Shown: positions 10,721 to 19,929, numbered from the stretch's first letter. The stretch is DNA of 64,000 nt from Bradyrhizobium mercantei (GCF_001982635.1 NZ_MKFI01000001.1:948891-1012890); one strand, 5' to 3'. The notes: generated by a model not told the origin, from the sequence alone. Program-made: numbers and translations.

Positions 10721-11331
10721 CAGGCAGCCCGCGCCTTGAAACGGGCCAGCGCCTCGCGGATCAGCGGCAGGCGGTCGTTGCCGAAATACATGTCGGTCTT
10801 GTCGAGATAGATCGTCGGTGAGCCGAAGCCGCCGCGCGCCATCACCTCCTCGGTGTTGGCCTTGAGCTGATCCTTGATCGCCTGGTCGCCGATGCCGGCA
10901 AGGAATTGTGCCGGATCGATCCCGAGCTTGGTGCAGATCTCGGTCAGCACCGCATCCTGCGAGATGTCCTTGTCGTCGCCCCAATAGGCCTCGAACACGG
11001 CGCGCGCAAACGGCACCATCTTCTCGTTGCCGAGCCAGATGCAGCCGCGCATCGCCTTGACGCTGTTCACCGGAAACACCGTCGGCGGCATCTTGATCGC
11101 AAGGCCGGCCGAGCGCGCCCAGTCGGCGAGATCCTTCTTCATGTAGCGCGCCTTCAGCGGCACCGGCTTCTCGCGCTGCGCGTAAACCGACGGATTGACG
11201 GTGTTGAAGATGCCGCCGACCAGAATTGGCCGCCAGGTGATCTCGGCGCCGAACTCCTTCGCCAGCGGCTGGATGTTATGCCAGGCGAGATAGGTCCACG
11301 GACTGGAGCAGTCGAAGAAGAATTCGATCAT
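10720..11331 (-). CDS. 2-hydroxychromene-2-carboxylate isomerase / DsbA-family (kappa-GST-like) protein
   Basis: A 203-residue thioredoxin-fold protein of the kappa-class GST/HCCA isomerase group, which uses glutathione to isomerise hydroxychromene carboxylates in naphthalene-type degradation, although most homologues have unknown substrates. MIEFFFDCSSPWTYLAWHN is characteristic, with Ser in the CSSPW active-site region where DsbA carries CxxC. PTVFPVNS and GVFGSPTI-like (GGFGSPTIYLD) segments complete the fold. Longer in-frame starts exist, but the ATG at 11331 preceded by AAAGGGAAA fits family length. It is translationally coupled to the oxidoreductase downstream and lies beside a GST gene, which suggests a detoxification set. 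Confidence 0.85.
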   Translation of the reverse strand: MIEFFFDCSSPWTYLAWHNIQPLAKEFGAEITWRPILVGGIFNTVNPSVYAQREKPVPLKARYMKKDLADWARSAGLAIKMPPTVFPVNSVKAMRGCIWLGNEKMVPFARAVFEAYWGDDKDISQDAVLTEICTKLGIDPAQFLAGIGDQAIKDQLKANTEEVMARGGFGSPTIYLDKTDMYFGNDRLPLIREALARFKARAA

Positions 11332-11430
11332 GGCGTTTCCCTTTGTCTTTTCCGCGTTCATTCTCGTCATTCCGGGATACGCCGCAAGGCGCTGGCATCG
11401 CAACCGTGTCGCGCCGCGGAATAACGGGCA

Positions 11431-12135
11431 CTATTTTTTCTCGACCAGCTCCTTGGCACGCGCACCGAACATGTTCTTGCGTGATTCCTCGTCGAACGGC
11501 TCCTTGACGAATTTTCCGATCGCAAGTCCCGCCTGCACCTGCGGTCGCGCGCGCACGGTCGCATACCAGCGCTTGATGTTCGGGTAGTCGTCGAGGCTGA
11601 AGCCCTGCGCCTTGTGGGTCATGGTCCAGGGGAAGCAGGCGATGTCGGCGATCGAATAGTCGGGGCCTGCGATATAGGCGCCGGTCTTGCCGAGCTGGCG
11701 GTCGAGCACGCCATAGAGCCGCGCGGTCTCGTCGCGGTAGCGCTCGATCGCGTAGGGAATCTTCTCGGCCGCATAGAGCGCGAAATGGCCGTGCTGGCCG
11801 AGCATCGGCCCGAGGCCGCCCACCTGCCACATCACCCATTGGATGGCGGTCGAGCGCGCACGCAACTCCCTGGACAGGAAGCGGCCGGCCTTGTCGGCGA
11901 GATAGATCAGGATCGCGCCGGTCTCGAACACCGAGAACGGCCCGCCGCCGTCGGCAGGCGCATGGTCGACGATCGCGGGGATCCGGTTGTTCGGACTGAT
12001 CGCCAGGAATTCCGGCCGGAACTGCTCGCCGGCGCGGATGTTCACCGGGATCACCGTATAGGGCAGCCCCAGTTCCTCCAGCATGATCGAGATCTTCCAG
12101 CCGTTCGGCGTCGGCGCGTAGTGCAGGTCGATCAT
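11431..12135 (-). CDS. Glutathione S-transferase family protein (YfcG/Ure2p-like)
   Basis: A 234-residue GST of the nu/YfcG type. It has an N-terminal thioredoxin-fold domain with PTPNGWKISIMLEEL at 8-22 and the glutathione-contacting NNRIPAIVD and FETGAILIYLADK segments, then an all-helical C-terminal domain. The TPNG motif near residue 9 is the conserved YfcG active-site loop, associated with disulfide-bond reductase activity. It precedes the isomerase-oxidoreductase pair by about 100 bp on the same strand. Function in glutathione-dependent reduction or detoxification is family knowledge; the substrate is unknown. Confidence 0.92.
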   Translation of the reverse strand: MIDLHYAPTPNGWKISIMLEELGLPYTVIPVNIRAGEQFRPEFLAISPNNRIPAIVDHAPADGGGPFSVFETGAILIYLADKAGRFLSRELRARSTAIQWVMWQVGGLGPMLGQHGHFALYAAEKIPYAIERYRDETARLYGVLDRQLGKTGAYIAGPDYSIADIACFPWTMTHKAQGFSLDDYPNIKRWYATVRARPQVQAGLAIGKFVKEPFDEESRKNMFGARAKELVEKK

Positions 12136-12233
12136 CGGCGTCTATTTCCCATCACAAAGACTTTTGTTGTTCTGTACGTCCAGCTTAGGACATGGCACAC
12201 AGGCGCTCAATCAGAACCCATCGGGAGGCACCC

Positions 12234-13256
12234 ATGCTGTTTCCAACCACGATCGCAGGCTCCCTGCCGAAGCCGGAATGGCTCGCCGAACCGAACATGC
12301 TGTGGGCGCCCTGGAAGTCGGAAGGTGCCGAACTCGCCCGCGCCAAGCGCGACGCCACGGTGCTTGCGGTCAAGCTGCAGGAGGACGCCGGCGTCGACAT
12401 CGTCACCGAAGGCGAACAGGCGCGCCAGCACTTCGTGCACGGTTTTCTGGAGCGGATCGAGGGCATCGATTTCGCGCACAAGGTCGAGATGGGCATCCGC
12501 AAGGATCGCTACAAGGCGATGGTCCCGCAGGTGGTCGCACCGCTGCAGCTCAAGGGCCGCGTCCATGAGAGCGAGGCACGTGCGGCACGCGCCCACACCA
12601 AGAACCGGCTGAAATTCACCATGCCCGGCCCGATGACGATCATCGATACCATCGCCGACCAATATTACGGCGACCGCGTCAAGATGGCATTCGCCTTCGC
12701 GGAGCTGTTGAACCAGGAAGCCAAGGCGTTGCAGGCCGACGGCGTCGACATGATCCAGTTCGACGAGCCGGCCTTCAACGTCTACATGGACGAGGTGCGC
12801 GACTGGGGCATCAAGGCGCTGGAGCGCGCCGCCGAGGGCCTGACCTGCGCCACCGCCGTGCACATCTGCTACGGCTACGGCATCAAGGCCAACACCGACT
12901 GGAAGCAGACGCTCGGCGGCGAGTGGCGGCAATATGAAGAGACCTTCCCGGTGATCGACAAGAGCACGATCCAGCAGGTCGCGATCGAATGCCGCAACTC
13001 GAAGGTGCCGATCGAACTGCTCGCCGCCCTCCCCGGCAAGATCGTGCAGGCCGGCGTGATCGACGTCGCCAGCGACGAGGTCGAGACCGCTGAGGATGTC
13101 GTCAAGGTGATCGAGGCTGTGGCGAAACACGTGCCGAAGGGCAATATCATCGCGACCACCAATTGCGGCATGGCGCCGATGCGACGCGACATTGCCGAAG
13201 CCAAGCTGATCGCGCTCGGCGCGGGTGCGAAGCTGGCGCGGCAGCGGCTGGCGTAA
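12234..13256 (+). CDS. Single-barrel (core) cobalamin-independent methionine synthase-like protein
   Basis: A 340-residue protein equal to only the C-terminal catalytic barrel of MetE (the full enzyme is about 750 residues). Zinc-ligand positions are conserved: H210 and C212 in VHICYGYG and C311 in TTNCGMAP; FDEPA at 177-181 is the substrate-acid motif. An in-frame ATG at 12192 lacks a good ribosome site, while the ATG at 12234 follows GGGAGG at the right distance. Family members transfer methyl groups to homocysteine or related thiols. Without the N-terminal barrel that helps bind methyltetrahydrofolate, the methyl donor is uncertain. The gene stands alone. Confidence 0.88.
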   Translation: MLFPTTIAGSLPKPEWLAEPNMLWAPWKSEGAELARAKRDATVLAVKLQEDAGVDIVTEGEQARQHFVHGFLERIEGIDFAHKVEMGIRKDRYKAMVPQVVAPLQLKGRVHESEARAARAHTKNRLKFTMPGPMTIIDTIADQYYGDRVKMAFAFAELLNQEAKALQADGVDMIQFDEPAFNVYMDEVRDWGIKALERAAEGLTCATAVHICYGYGIKANTDWKQTLGGEWRQYEETFPVIDKSTIQQVAIECRNSKVPIELLAALPGKIVQAGVIDVASDEVETAEDVVKVIEAVAKHVPKGNIIATTNCGMAPMRRDIAEAKLIALGAGAKLARQRLA

Positions 13257-13273
13257 CGACAGCGCCGGCGGGA

Positions 13274-13900
13274 TTATCCGAGCGCGGCGGCCGCGCTTGG
13301 ATGCAGCACCGGCCGATAGCCGGACTGAAATGCACGGACGGTCGACGGCGGCGTCAGCAGCATCGCGGGCGCGGTCACGTCGGCCCGCTCGTAGCCGGCG
13401 AACGACCAGCGCGACGTCTTGCCACCGGCGATGAGATAGCTCTCCGCGGCCACCAGCACCATCGTCCCGTCGGGCAACTGATCAATCGGCAGCGGCAGCG
13501 GATGCAGCCGCTTCTTCTTCCGACGATCCAGCCGCTCGGCGTGCAGCACCGCATCCATCGCCTTGGCGCTGAGATCGCTCGTGCCATTGCCTTGCTCCCA
13601 GGCGGCGCGAAACCGGTTGGCGTCGTCACGGCGACAGTAGAAGCAGGGCCGGTGTCCGGCCGCAAACGCAGTGGCTTCATCGAGGAAGAACAGCTCGGTC
13701 CAACTCTGACGGCGCATCACCTCGCGCCGGCGCCCCCTGAACTCGCAGACGCAGGTGAGCCACGCCGGGCTCGACCAGCGCTTGTTCAAAAGCGTCCGTG
13801 TCGCGGGATCGTGGATGATGCCGCGATTGCCGGTGAAGGTGCCACGATGGTCGGTGGCGATGATGTCGCCTGTCGGGGTGACGCGGTTTTGCAGGGGCAT
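13274..13900 (-). CDS. Conserved hypothetical protein with CxxC motif
   Basis: A 208-residue conserved protein that I recognise as widespread in alphaproteobacteria but without assigned function. It contains an N-terminal LQNRVTPTGDIIATDHRGTF segment, a GHRPCFYCRR motif (a possible single CxxC metal or redox site) near residue 112, and a C-terminal SYLIAGG...WSFAGY segment. The frame continues upstream into an intergenic repeat that translates as LTPTLSPQERG, so the ATG at 13900 (MPLQNRV) is chosen. It is convergent with the MetE-like gene, 17 bp apart. No membrane segment is visible. Confidence 0.75.
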   Translation of the reverse strand: MPLQNRVTPTGDIIATDHRGTFTGNRGIIHDPATRTLLNKRWSSPAWLTCVCEFRGRRREVMRRQSWTELFFLDEATAFAAGHRPCFYCRRDDANRFRAAWEQGNGTSDLSAKAMDAVLHAERLDRRKKKRLHPLPLPIDQLPDGTMVLVAAESYLIAGGKTSRWSFAGYERADVTAPAMLLTPPSTVRAFQSGYRPVLHPSAAAALG

Positions 13901-13910
13901 GCTTCTTACT

Positions 13911-14068
13911 TCCCCCTCGCCCCGCTCTTGCGGGGAGAGGGTCGGGGTGAGGGGCTGCTTCCGCAAAGATATAGTGGAAGATGAACTCGTGGTGAGTCCC
14001 CCTCACCCGGATCGCATTGCGCTTCGCTGCATGCGATCCGACCTCTCCCCGCGAGCGGGGCGAGGTGG
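13911..14068. repeat. Interspersed repeat, family B (158 bp, inverted ends)
   Basis: This intergenic element has inverted ends: TCCCCCTCGCCCCGC on the left and GCGGGGCGAGG on the right, with internal GGGGTGAGGGG and CCCCTCACCC pieces. Related copies lie at 28684-28737 (half copy) and 50005-50133. Read through, it gives the spurious peptide LTPTLSPQERG often annotated onto gene starts. It could form a long hairpin between the two minus-strand genes. Confidence 0.8.
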
Positions 14069-14072
14069 AAAT

Positions 14073-14600
14073 CTAGGCCGCCCCATCCCTAATCGGCGGC
14101 TGGAACGACAGCGCGGTGTCCCAGGGAAAGAAGATCCAGGTGTCCTGCGACACCTCGGTGATGTAGGTGTCGACCAGCGGGCGCCCCTGCGGCTTGGCGT
14201 AGACGGTGGCGAAATGCGCATCGGGCAGCATCTCGCGCACCAACTTGCCGGTCTTGCCGGTATCGACGAGGTCGTCGACGATCAACAATCCCTTGCCGGT
14301 GCCGCCGCCGAGCTTGGCGGTCTGCTCCGAAATGCCTTTGAGCACTTGCAGGTCGCCCTGCTTGTCGTGGTCGTAGCTGGCGACGCAGACGGTATCGATC
14401 ACCCGCAGCCCGAGCTCGCGCGCCACAATCGCGGCCGGCACCAGCCCGCCGCGGGTGATCGCGACCACCGCGTGAAACGGACCGACTTCATTGAGCCGCC
14501 AGGTCAGCGCCCGGCAGTCCCGGTGGAATTGATCCCACGAGACCGGGAACGGCCTGCCGGCCCGCTCCTGCGCACTCGGTTCAGAATTTCGTTCAACCAT
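14073..14600 (-). CDS. gpt: Xanthine phosphoribosyltransferase
   Basis: A 175-residue purine salvage enzyme transferring phosphoribose from PRPP to xanthine or guanine. The PRPP-binding loop [15 protein letters not shown] lies at about 107-121. The hood region [18 protein letters not shown] and the C-terminal [15 protein letters not shown] are typical of the Gpt rather than the Hpt group. It starts 6 bp downstream of the CinA-domain gene on the same strand, so the two are probably co-transcribed. The stop lies just beyond a family B repeat. It likely works at the membrane-associated salvage step, as in E. coli. Confidence 0.92.
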   Translation of the reverse strand: MVERNSEPSAQERAGRPFPVSWDQFHRDCRALTWRLNEVGPFHAVVAITRGGLVPAAIVARELGLRVIDTVCVASYDHDKQGDLQVLKGISEQTAKLGGGTGKGLLIVDDLVDTGKTGKLVREMLPDAHFATVYAKPQGRPLVDTYITEVSQDTWIFFPWDTALSFQPPIRDGAA

Positions 14601-14606
14601 GTCGCT

Positions 14607-15359
14607 TCAACCCGCCGGCTTCTTCTGCGCAGCCTGTACCTGCTTCAGCATCTCCTTCACCGCAGCCATCGCGGCGGCGAGCTTCTCCGGATCGCGCGAG
14701 CGGACCACCAGATTGGTGTTCGGCTTCTGGTTCTCGTCCTGGAATGGATAGCTGCCGATGATGGTGTCGGGATTGGCTTCCGCGATCGCCCGCAGCGGGC
14801 CGCCGATGTCGCCCTCCCTTGCGTCGGCCCGGACCGAGTCCGACAGCATCCGCACGCCGGACTTCAGGGTCGGCGCCACGATGTCCATCATCGCCTGCAT
14901 GATGGTGGGGATGCCGGCCATCACGATGACATTGCCGAGCTTGAAGCCCGGCGCCAGGATGGTCGCACTCTGGATCAGCTCGGCGCCATCGGGCACCCGG
15001 GCCATCCGCAGCCGCGCCTCGTTGAGGTCCTGCTCGCTCCAGCGCTCCCTGAACCGTGCCACCACGTCGGGGTGATGATGGATATCGACCCCGAACGCCT
15101 TAGCCACGCTGTCGGCGGTGATGTCGTCATGGGTCGGCCCGATGCCGCCTGTCGTGAACACGTAGGTGTACCTATGCCGCAGCGCATCAAGGGCAGAAAT
15201 AATGTCGGCCTCGTCGTCAGCGACGACGCGGACCTCCTTCAGGTCGATGCCGATATTGGTCAGGTATTCGGCGATGAAGCCGATATTCTTGTCCTTGGTC
15301 CGGCCGGACAGGATCTCGTCGCCGATCACCAATATCCCCGCCGTGACGATCTCGCTCAT
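14607..15359 (-). CDS. Competence/damage-inducible protein A-like, MoaB/MogA-fold domain protein
   Basis: A 250-residue protein containing the MoaB/Mog (molybdopterin-binding-like) fold found in the N-terminal half of CinA. The motifs ILVIGDEILSGRTKDKN and TTGGIGPTHDDITADSVAKAFG are clear. The C-terminal NMN-deamidase domain of full CinA is absent, so deamidase activity is not expected. This stand-alone form in alphaproteobacteria is usually labelled molybdopterin-binding protein, and its reaction is not established. It is the first gene of a likely two-gene operon with gpt, divergent from the ATP-grasp cluster across 226 bp. Confidence 0.88.
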   Translation of the reverse strand: MSEIVTAGILVIGDEILSGRTKDKNIGFIAEYLTNIGIDLKEVRVVADDEADIISALDALRHRYTYVFTTGGIGPTHDDITADSVAKAFGVDIHHHPDVVARFRERWSEQDLNEARLRMARVPDGAELIQSATILAPGFKLGNVIVMAGIPTIMQAMMDIVAPTLKSGVRMLSDSVRADAREGDIGGPLRAIAEANPDTIIGSYPFQDENQKPNTNLVVRSRDPEKLAAAMAAVKEMLKQVQAAQKKPAG

Positions 15360-15585
15360 GGTCGCATTCCCTTAACTTGATCCCCTGACATTGCCGATCC
15401 AATGCCTTGATGTCACGGGGTTTTGCCGCCGAATTAAGCAGACCTCAGCCGGTTTTTCGGGCAGGCCTTCCGCCTCACCCTTAGCAAATGCCACAGGCCA
15501 ATGCATATCGCGCTGGCCCGCCCCTTGCTACCATCCCATCAAGTCATGCACTGTGTCACATGGCTTGGGAGGGCAGTCGGGATAC

Positions 15586-17004
15586 ATGGCAGTCGCGTTC
15601 GATGAGATGAATGGCCTCGGCGAGGATCTCCGCCCGGCCTACCAGGAGCTCTCCCGCTGGCTCAAAGAGACGCCGCCGGATGCGCTCGAGTATCGACGCC
15701 AGGAAGCGGAGCTCCTGTTCCGCCGGATCGGCATCACCTTTGCGGTCTACGGCGATTCCGAAGCCCAAGAGCGGCTGATCCCGTTCGACGTCATTCCGCG
15801 CATCATGTCCGCGACCGAATGGACGCTGCTGGAAAAGGGCCTGAAGCAGCGCGTGCTCGCGCTCAACATGTTCCTGAAGGATATCTACCACGGCCGCGAC
15901 ATCCTGCGCGCCAACATCATCCCCGAAGACCTGATCTTCCAGAACCCGGTCTTCCGCCCCGAAATGAACGGCCAGGACGTGCCGCACGACATCTACGTCC
16001 ACATCGCCGGCATCGACATCATCCGCACCGACCCGGACAACTTCATCGTGCTGGAGGACAACGCGCGCACGCCGTCCGGCGTCTCCTACATGCTGGAAAA
16101 CCGCGAGATCATGATGCGGCTGTTTCCGGACCTGTTTTCGCGCCACCGCGTCGCACCCGTCGAACGCTACCCGGACGAACTGCTGTCGGCGTTGCGCTCG
16201 GTAGCGCCGCACAACGCTTCCGCCGAGCCGACGGTCGCGCTGATGACGCCCGGCGTCTACAATTCGGCCTATTACGAGCACTCCTTCCTGGCCGACAAGC
16301 TCGGCATCGAGCTGGTCGAGGGCCGCGACCTCATCGTGAAGAACGACGAGGTGTTCATGCGCACCACCGAGGGGCTGAAGCGGGTCGACGTGATCTATCG
16401 CCGGGTCGACGACGATTTCCTCGATCCCCTCACCTTCCGGCCGGATTCCGCGCTCGGCGTCCCCGGACTGATGTCGGCCTATGCGGCCGGCAACATCACG
16501 CTCGCCAACGCGGTCGGCACCGGTATCGCCGATGACAAGGCGATCTATTCCTACATGCCCGACATCGTGAAGTTCTATCTCAGCGAGGAGCCGATCCTGA
16601 AGAACGTGCAGACCTGGCGCTGCCGTGAGCCCCAGGATCTGTCCTATGTGCTCGACAACCTCGCCGACCTCGTCGTCAAGGAGGTGCACGGCTCGGGCGG
16701 CTACGGCATGCTGATCGGCCCGGCCGCCACCAAGGCGACCATCGAGGCGTTCCGCGACAAGCTCAAGCGCGAGCCGGAGGGCTTCATCGCCCAGCCGACG
16801 CTGGCGCTGTCGACCTGCCCGACCTGCACCGACAAGGGCCTCGCGCCGCGCCATGTCGACCTCCGCCCGTTCGTGCTGACCGGCTCCAGCCACACCACCA
16901 TCGTGCCCGGCGGGTTGACGCGGGTCGCGCTGAAGGAAGGTTCGCTCGTGGTCAATTCGAGCCAGGGCGGCGGCACCAAGGACACCTGGATACTGAGCGA
17001 GTAA
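15586..17004 (+). CDS. Circularly permuted ATP-grasp protein (type 2; DUF404/407)
   Basis: A 472-residue ATP-grasp ligase with circularly permuted fold (COG2308), predicted to form an amide or peptide-like bond using ATP. Recognisable blocks are DVIPRIMSATEW, FIVLEDNARTPSGVSYMLENR, the glycine-rich KEVHGSGGYGMLIGP loop and the C-terminal RVALKEGSLVVNSSQGGG. The frame is open for 65 codons upstream, but MAVAFDEMNG at 15586 is the first start consistent with homologues. It is followed after 8 bp by an alpha-E gene and then a transglutaminase, the arrangement Iyer and colleagues linked to Anbu peptidases (established association; product unknown). Confidence 0.92.
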   Translation: MAVAFDEMNGLGEDLRPAYQELSRWLKETPPDALEYRRQEAELLFRRIGITFAVYGDSEAQERLIPFDVIPRIMSATEWTLLEKGLKQRVLALNMFLKDIYHGRDILRANIIPEDLIFQNPVFRPEMNGQDVPHDIYVHIAGIDIIRTDPDNFIVLEDNARTPSGVSYMLENREIMMRLFPDLFSRHRVAPVERYPDELLSALRSVAPHNASAEPTVALMTPGVYNSAYYEHSFLADKLGIELVEGRDLIVKNDEVFMRTTEGLKRVDVIYRRVDDDFLDPLTFRPDSALGVPGLMSAYAAGNITLANAVGTGIADDKAIYSYMPDIVKFYLSEEPILKNVQTWRCREPQDLSYVLDNLADLVVKEVHGSGGYGMLIGPAATKATIEAFRDKLKREPEGFIAQPTLALSTCPTCTDKGLAPRHVDLRPFVLTGSSHTTIVPGGLTRVALKEGSLVVNSSQGGGTKDTWILSE

Positions 17005-17012
17005 TCGAAAGC

Positions 17013-17960
17013 ATGCTGTCGCGCACCGCCGAAAACCTGTTCTGGCTGGCCCGTTATGTCGAACGCGCCGAATATCTCGCGCGGACGATCGACGCCACGC
17101 TCCGCGTCACCGCGCTGCCGGCGGCCTATATCGGCAAGACCAATGAGTGGGATTCCGCGCTGCTCACCGCCGGTGTCGGCTCGGGCTTCTATGATCACTA
17201 CCCGGAAGCCAACCAGCAGAACGTCGTCGAATATCTCTCCTTCTCGTCGGAGAACCCCTCCTCGATCAAGAACTGCATCGAGGCCGCCCGGCTCAATTCG
17301 CGCTCGGTACGCACCGCGCTGACGTCGGAGATGTGGGACACCATCAATTCGGCCTGGATCGAATTGCAGGCGGTCTGGAGCAAGGGCGGCACCGGCAGCC
17401 GCGAGGAGCTGGCGAAATTCCTGCGCTTCGTGCAGGAGACCTCGCTGCGCTTTGACGGCTCGGCCTACCGCACCATGCTGCGCAACGACGCCTACTGGTT
17501 CTCGCGGCTCGGCGTGCATCTCGAACGCGCCGACAACACCGCCCGCATTCTCGACGTGAAATATCACATGCTGCTGCCCGAGGAGGAGCATGTCGGCGGC
17601 CCGCTGGATTACTACCAGTGGACCTCGATCCTGCGCTCGGTGTCGGCGACGACAGCCTATCACTGGGTCTATCGGGAAACCCTGAAACCCTGGCTGATCG
17701 CCGACCTGTTGATCCTCAACGACACGCTGCCGCGCTCGCTTGCCAGCTGCTACAGCAATCTGGTGCGCAATCTCGACCAGATCGGCGTCGCCTATGGCCG
17801 CCAGGGCGCCTCGCAGCGCCACGCCCGCGGCATCAGGAACCGGCTCGAGCACAGCCATATGGACGATATCTTCCAGCACGGCGTGCACGAATTCATCCAG
17901 GAGTTCATCGCCGACAATTCGCGGCTGGGTGAGATCATCACCAAGCAGTATCTGATCTGA
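17013..17960 (+). CDS. Alpha-E domain protein (DUF403)
   Basis: A 315-residue all-helical alpha-E protein (COG2307), the constant partner of the permuted ATP-grasp ligase. The N-terminus MLSRTAENLFWLARYVERAE with repeated ER/AD helices, and the later YWFSRLGVHLERADNTARILD, are the family signatures. The gene begins 8 bp after the ATP-grasp stop, so they form one transcription unit. Its activity is not known; it is thought to work with the ligase and transglutaminase on a peptide tag or small peptide. It is soluble with no signal or membrane segments. Confidence 0.92.
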   Translation: MLSRTAENLFWLARYVERAEYLARTIDATLRVTALPAAYIGKTNEWDSALLTAGVGSGFYDHYPEANQQNVVEYLSFSSENPSSIKNCIEAARLNSRSVRTALTSEMWDTINSAWIELQAVWSKGGTGSREELAKFLRFVQETSLRFDGSAYRTMLRNDAYWFSRLGVHLERADNTARILDVKYHMLLPEEEHVGGPLDYYQWTSILRSVSATTAYHWVYRETLKPWLIADLLILNDTLPRSLASCYSNLVRNLDQIGVAYGRQGASQRHARGIRNRLEHSHMDDIFQHGVHEFIQEFIADNSRLGEIITKQYLI

Positions 17961-17990
17961 CCGATACGGCCCAAAAACGCTCAAATTGTC

Positions 17991-18082
17991 GTCATGGCAG
18001 GCTTCCCGCCGGCCATCGACGTCTTGCTTTCGCGGCCGATTAGGAAGAAAGACGTGGTGCTCGGGAAAGCTCCGGGCATGAC
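17991..18082. repeat. Palindromic repeat, family C (degenerate)
   Basis: This imperfect inverted repeat begins GTCATGGCAGGCTTCCC and ends GCTCCGGGCATGAC, with internal GACGTCTT and AAAGACGT pieces. Better copies of the GTCATGCCCGGGCTTG unit lie at 28481-28503 and 32981-33066. It fills most of the 160-bp gap between the alpha-E and transglutaminase genes. Confidence 0.65.
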
Positions 18083-18120
18083 GCTCCTGCCCTAAAAACC
18101 GACTGAACCGCGGTTGAGCC

Positions 18121-18963
18121 ATGCGCCTGCGAATAGCCCATACCACCACCTATCGCTACGAGCCGGCGGCCTCGGGCGTGATCCAGATTCTGCGGATGAC
18201 GCCCGGCAGCCATGACGGCCAGTATGTCGCGGATTGGCAGATCGACGTCTCGACCGATTCCCGGCTCGACACCCATGAGGACGCGTTCGGCAACGTCACC
18301 CATGTGCTGACGCATGGTTCGATCAGTGACCTCACGATCCATTGCGAGGGCCTGATCGAGACCCATGACACCGGCGGCGTGCTGAAGGGCAGCGATGAGC
18401 GGTTTCCGCCGAGCCTGTTCCTACGCCCCACGGCACTGACCGACCTCAACCCGGCGATGACGAGTTTCGTGCGCGAGCTGCGCGCCGAAGCCGGCAGCGA
18501 CGTGCTCGGCTTCCTGCATGCATTGATGGTGCAAATCTACGAGCACATGACCTTCGACGAGGACCCGACCAATAGCGCCACCTCGGCCTCAGAGGCGTTC
18601 GCGCTGAAGCGCGGCGTCTGTCAGGACTACGCCCACATCCTGATCGCCTGCGCGCGCGCCGGCGGCGTTCCGGCGCGGTTCATCTCCGGCCATTTCCTGC
18701 GTTCCGACGGCATGGTCAACCAGCAGGCCGGCCACGCCTGGGCCGAGGCTTTCGTGCCCGACCTCGGCTGGGTCGGTTTCGACGCCGCCAACGGCATCTG
18801 CATCACCGACGCCCACGCCCGCGTCGCGATCGGCCTTGATTATCTCGGCGCCGCCCCGGTTCGCGGCACCCGTTATGGCGGCGGCAACGAGACGCTGACG
18901 GTCGCAGTCAAGGTCGACCAGGCCGGACGTCCAGGGCAGTGGCAGAGCCAGACGCAGTCGTAG
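18121..18963 (+). CDS. Transglutaminase-like cysteine protease family protein
   Basis: A 280-residue transglutaminase-fold protein with an N-terminal beta domain beginning MRLRIAHTTTYRYEP. The catalytic triad is intact: Cys167 in KRGVCQDYAH, His205 in AGHAWAEAF and Asp221 in GFDAANG. Such proteins act as peptidases or amide transferases. In this context it is predicted to act on the product of the neighbouring ATP-grasp/alpha-E pair. It is 160 bp downstream of alpha-E on the same strand, with a repeat between them. No signal peptide is seen, so it is cytosolic. The Anbu gene that usually completes this set is at 26902. Confidence 0.92.
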   Translation: MRLRIAHTTTYRYEPAASGVIQILRMTPGSHDGQYVADWQIDVSTDSRLDTHEDAFGNVTHVLTHGSISDLTIHCEGLIETHDTGGVLKGSDERFPPSLFLRPTALTDLNPAMTSFVRELRAEAGSDVLGFLHALMVQIYEHMTFDEDPTNSATSASEAFALKRGVCQDYAHILIACARAGGVPARFISGHFLRSDGMVNQQAGHAWAEAFVPDLGWVGFDAANGICITDAHARVAIGLDYLGAAPVRGTRYGGGNETLTVAVKVDQAGRPGQWQSQTQS

Positions 18964-19015
18964 GTCGACGTCTCGCGCGCCATTCCGGGGCGCGTCTCTT
19001 GGCGCGGGTGTCATC

Positions 19016-19858
19016 ATGGACCGACGTCTCTTTCTCGCAACCGCCCTGTTCGGCTTGGCGCGCATCCCGCGTGCCGACGCGGCCGAGCGCTGGCTGACAC
19101 TTCCCGCGACGCCGGCGCCGATCGCCGGGCACAGCGCGCACGCCGAGGTCAACGGCATCAGCCTGTTCCATGTCGAGACCGGTGACGGCGATCCGGTGGT
19201 GTTTCTCCATGGCGGGCTTTCCAATTCCGACTACTTCGGCCTGCAGGTGCCGGAGGTCGCACGCCGGCATCGGGTGATCTGCGTCGACAGCCGCGGCCAC
19301 GGCCGCAGCAGCCGCAACACGCAGCCGTTCGGCTACGACCTGATGACCGATGATGTCGTTGCCTTGCTCGATCACCTGAAGATCCCGCGTGCCGCGATCG
19401 TCGGCTGGAGCGATGGCGCCATCATCGGCCTCGATATGGCGATGCGCCATCCCGACCGGGTCAGCCGCGTGTTCGCGTTCGGCGCCAACACCCAGACATC
19501 GGGCCTGAAGCCGGACATCGACAAGAACCCGACCTTCGCGCAGTTCATCGCGCGGGCGAAGACCGAGTATGAGCGGCTGTCACCGACGCCGGGCGAATAC
19601 GATCAGTTCCTGCAGCAGATCGAGAAGATGTGGGACAGCCAGCCGAACTGGACCGACGACCAGTTGCGCACGATCCGCGCGCCGGTGCTGATCGCCGACG
19701 GCCAACATGACGAAGGCATCAAGCGCGAGCATACCGAATACATGGCCGCGACCATTCCGGGCGCCGGCCTGCTCATTTTTCCCAATGCCAGCCACTTCGC
19801 CTTCTTGCAGGATCCCGCGCTGTTCAACGCCGCACTGAACGATTTTCTGGATTCCTGA
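19016..19858 (+). CDS. Exported alpha/beta hydrolase
   Basis: A 280-residue alpha/beta hydrolase with a putative signal peptide: MDRRLFLATALFGLA followed by an ADA-A cleavage-like site near residue 22. The oxyanion motif VVFLHGGLSNSD at 61-72, nucleophile elbow GWSDGAI with Ser132, and NASHFAFLQDP carrying the likely catalytic histidine are all present. The RR near the start is too short of a Tat motif to be sure of the export route. It begins 52 bp after the transglutaminase gene. An esterase or peptidase role in the periplasm is plausible; the substrate is unknown. Confidence 0.87.
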   Translation: MDRRLFLATALFGLARIPRADAAERWLTLPATPAPIAGHSAHAEVNGISLFHVETGDGDPVVFLHGGLSNSDYFGLQVPEVARRHRVICVDSRGHGRSSRNTQPFGYDLMTDDVVALLDHLKIPRAAIVGWSDGAIIGLDMAMRHPDRVSRVFAFGANTQTSGLKPDIDKNPTFAQFIARAKTEYERLSPTPGEYDQFLQQIEKMWDSQPNWTDDQLRTIRAPVLIADGQHDEGIKREHTEYMAATIPGAGLLIFPNASHFAFLQDPALFNAALNDFLDS

Positions 19859-19929
19859 TCGCATCCGAAGCAGTGCTGTCCGGGCCCTGCTATGATCATC
19901 GACGTTTCAAACCGGAGCAACAAGAAGCC

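Noticed and set aside
13901..13966. N-terminal extension of the CxxC protein reading LTPTLSPQERG
   Set aside because: This is a translated intergenic repeat, not protein; the ATG at 13900 is the natural start.
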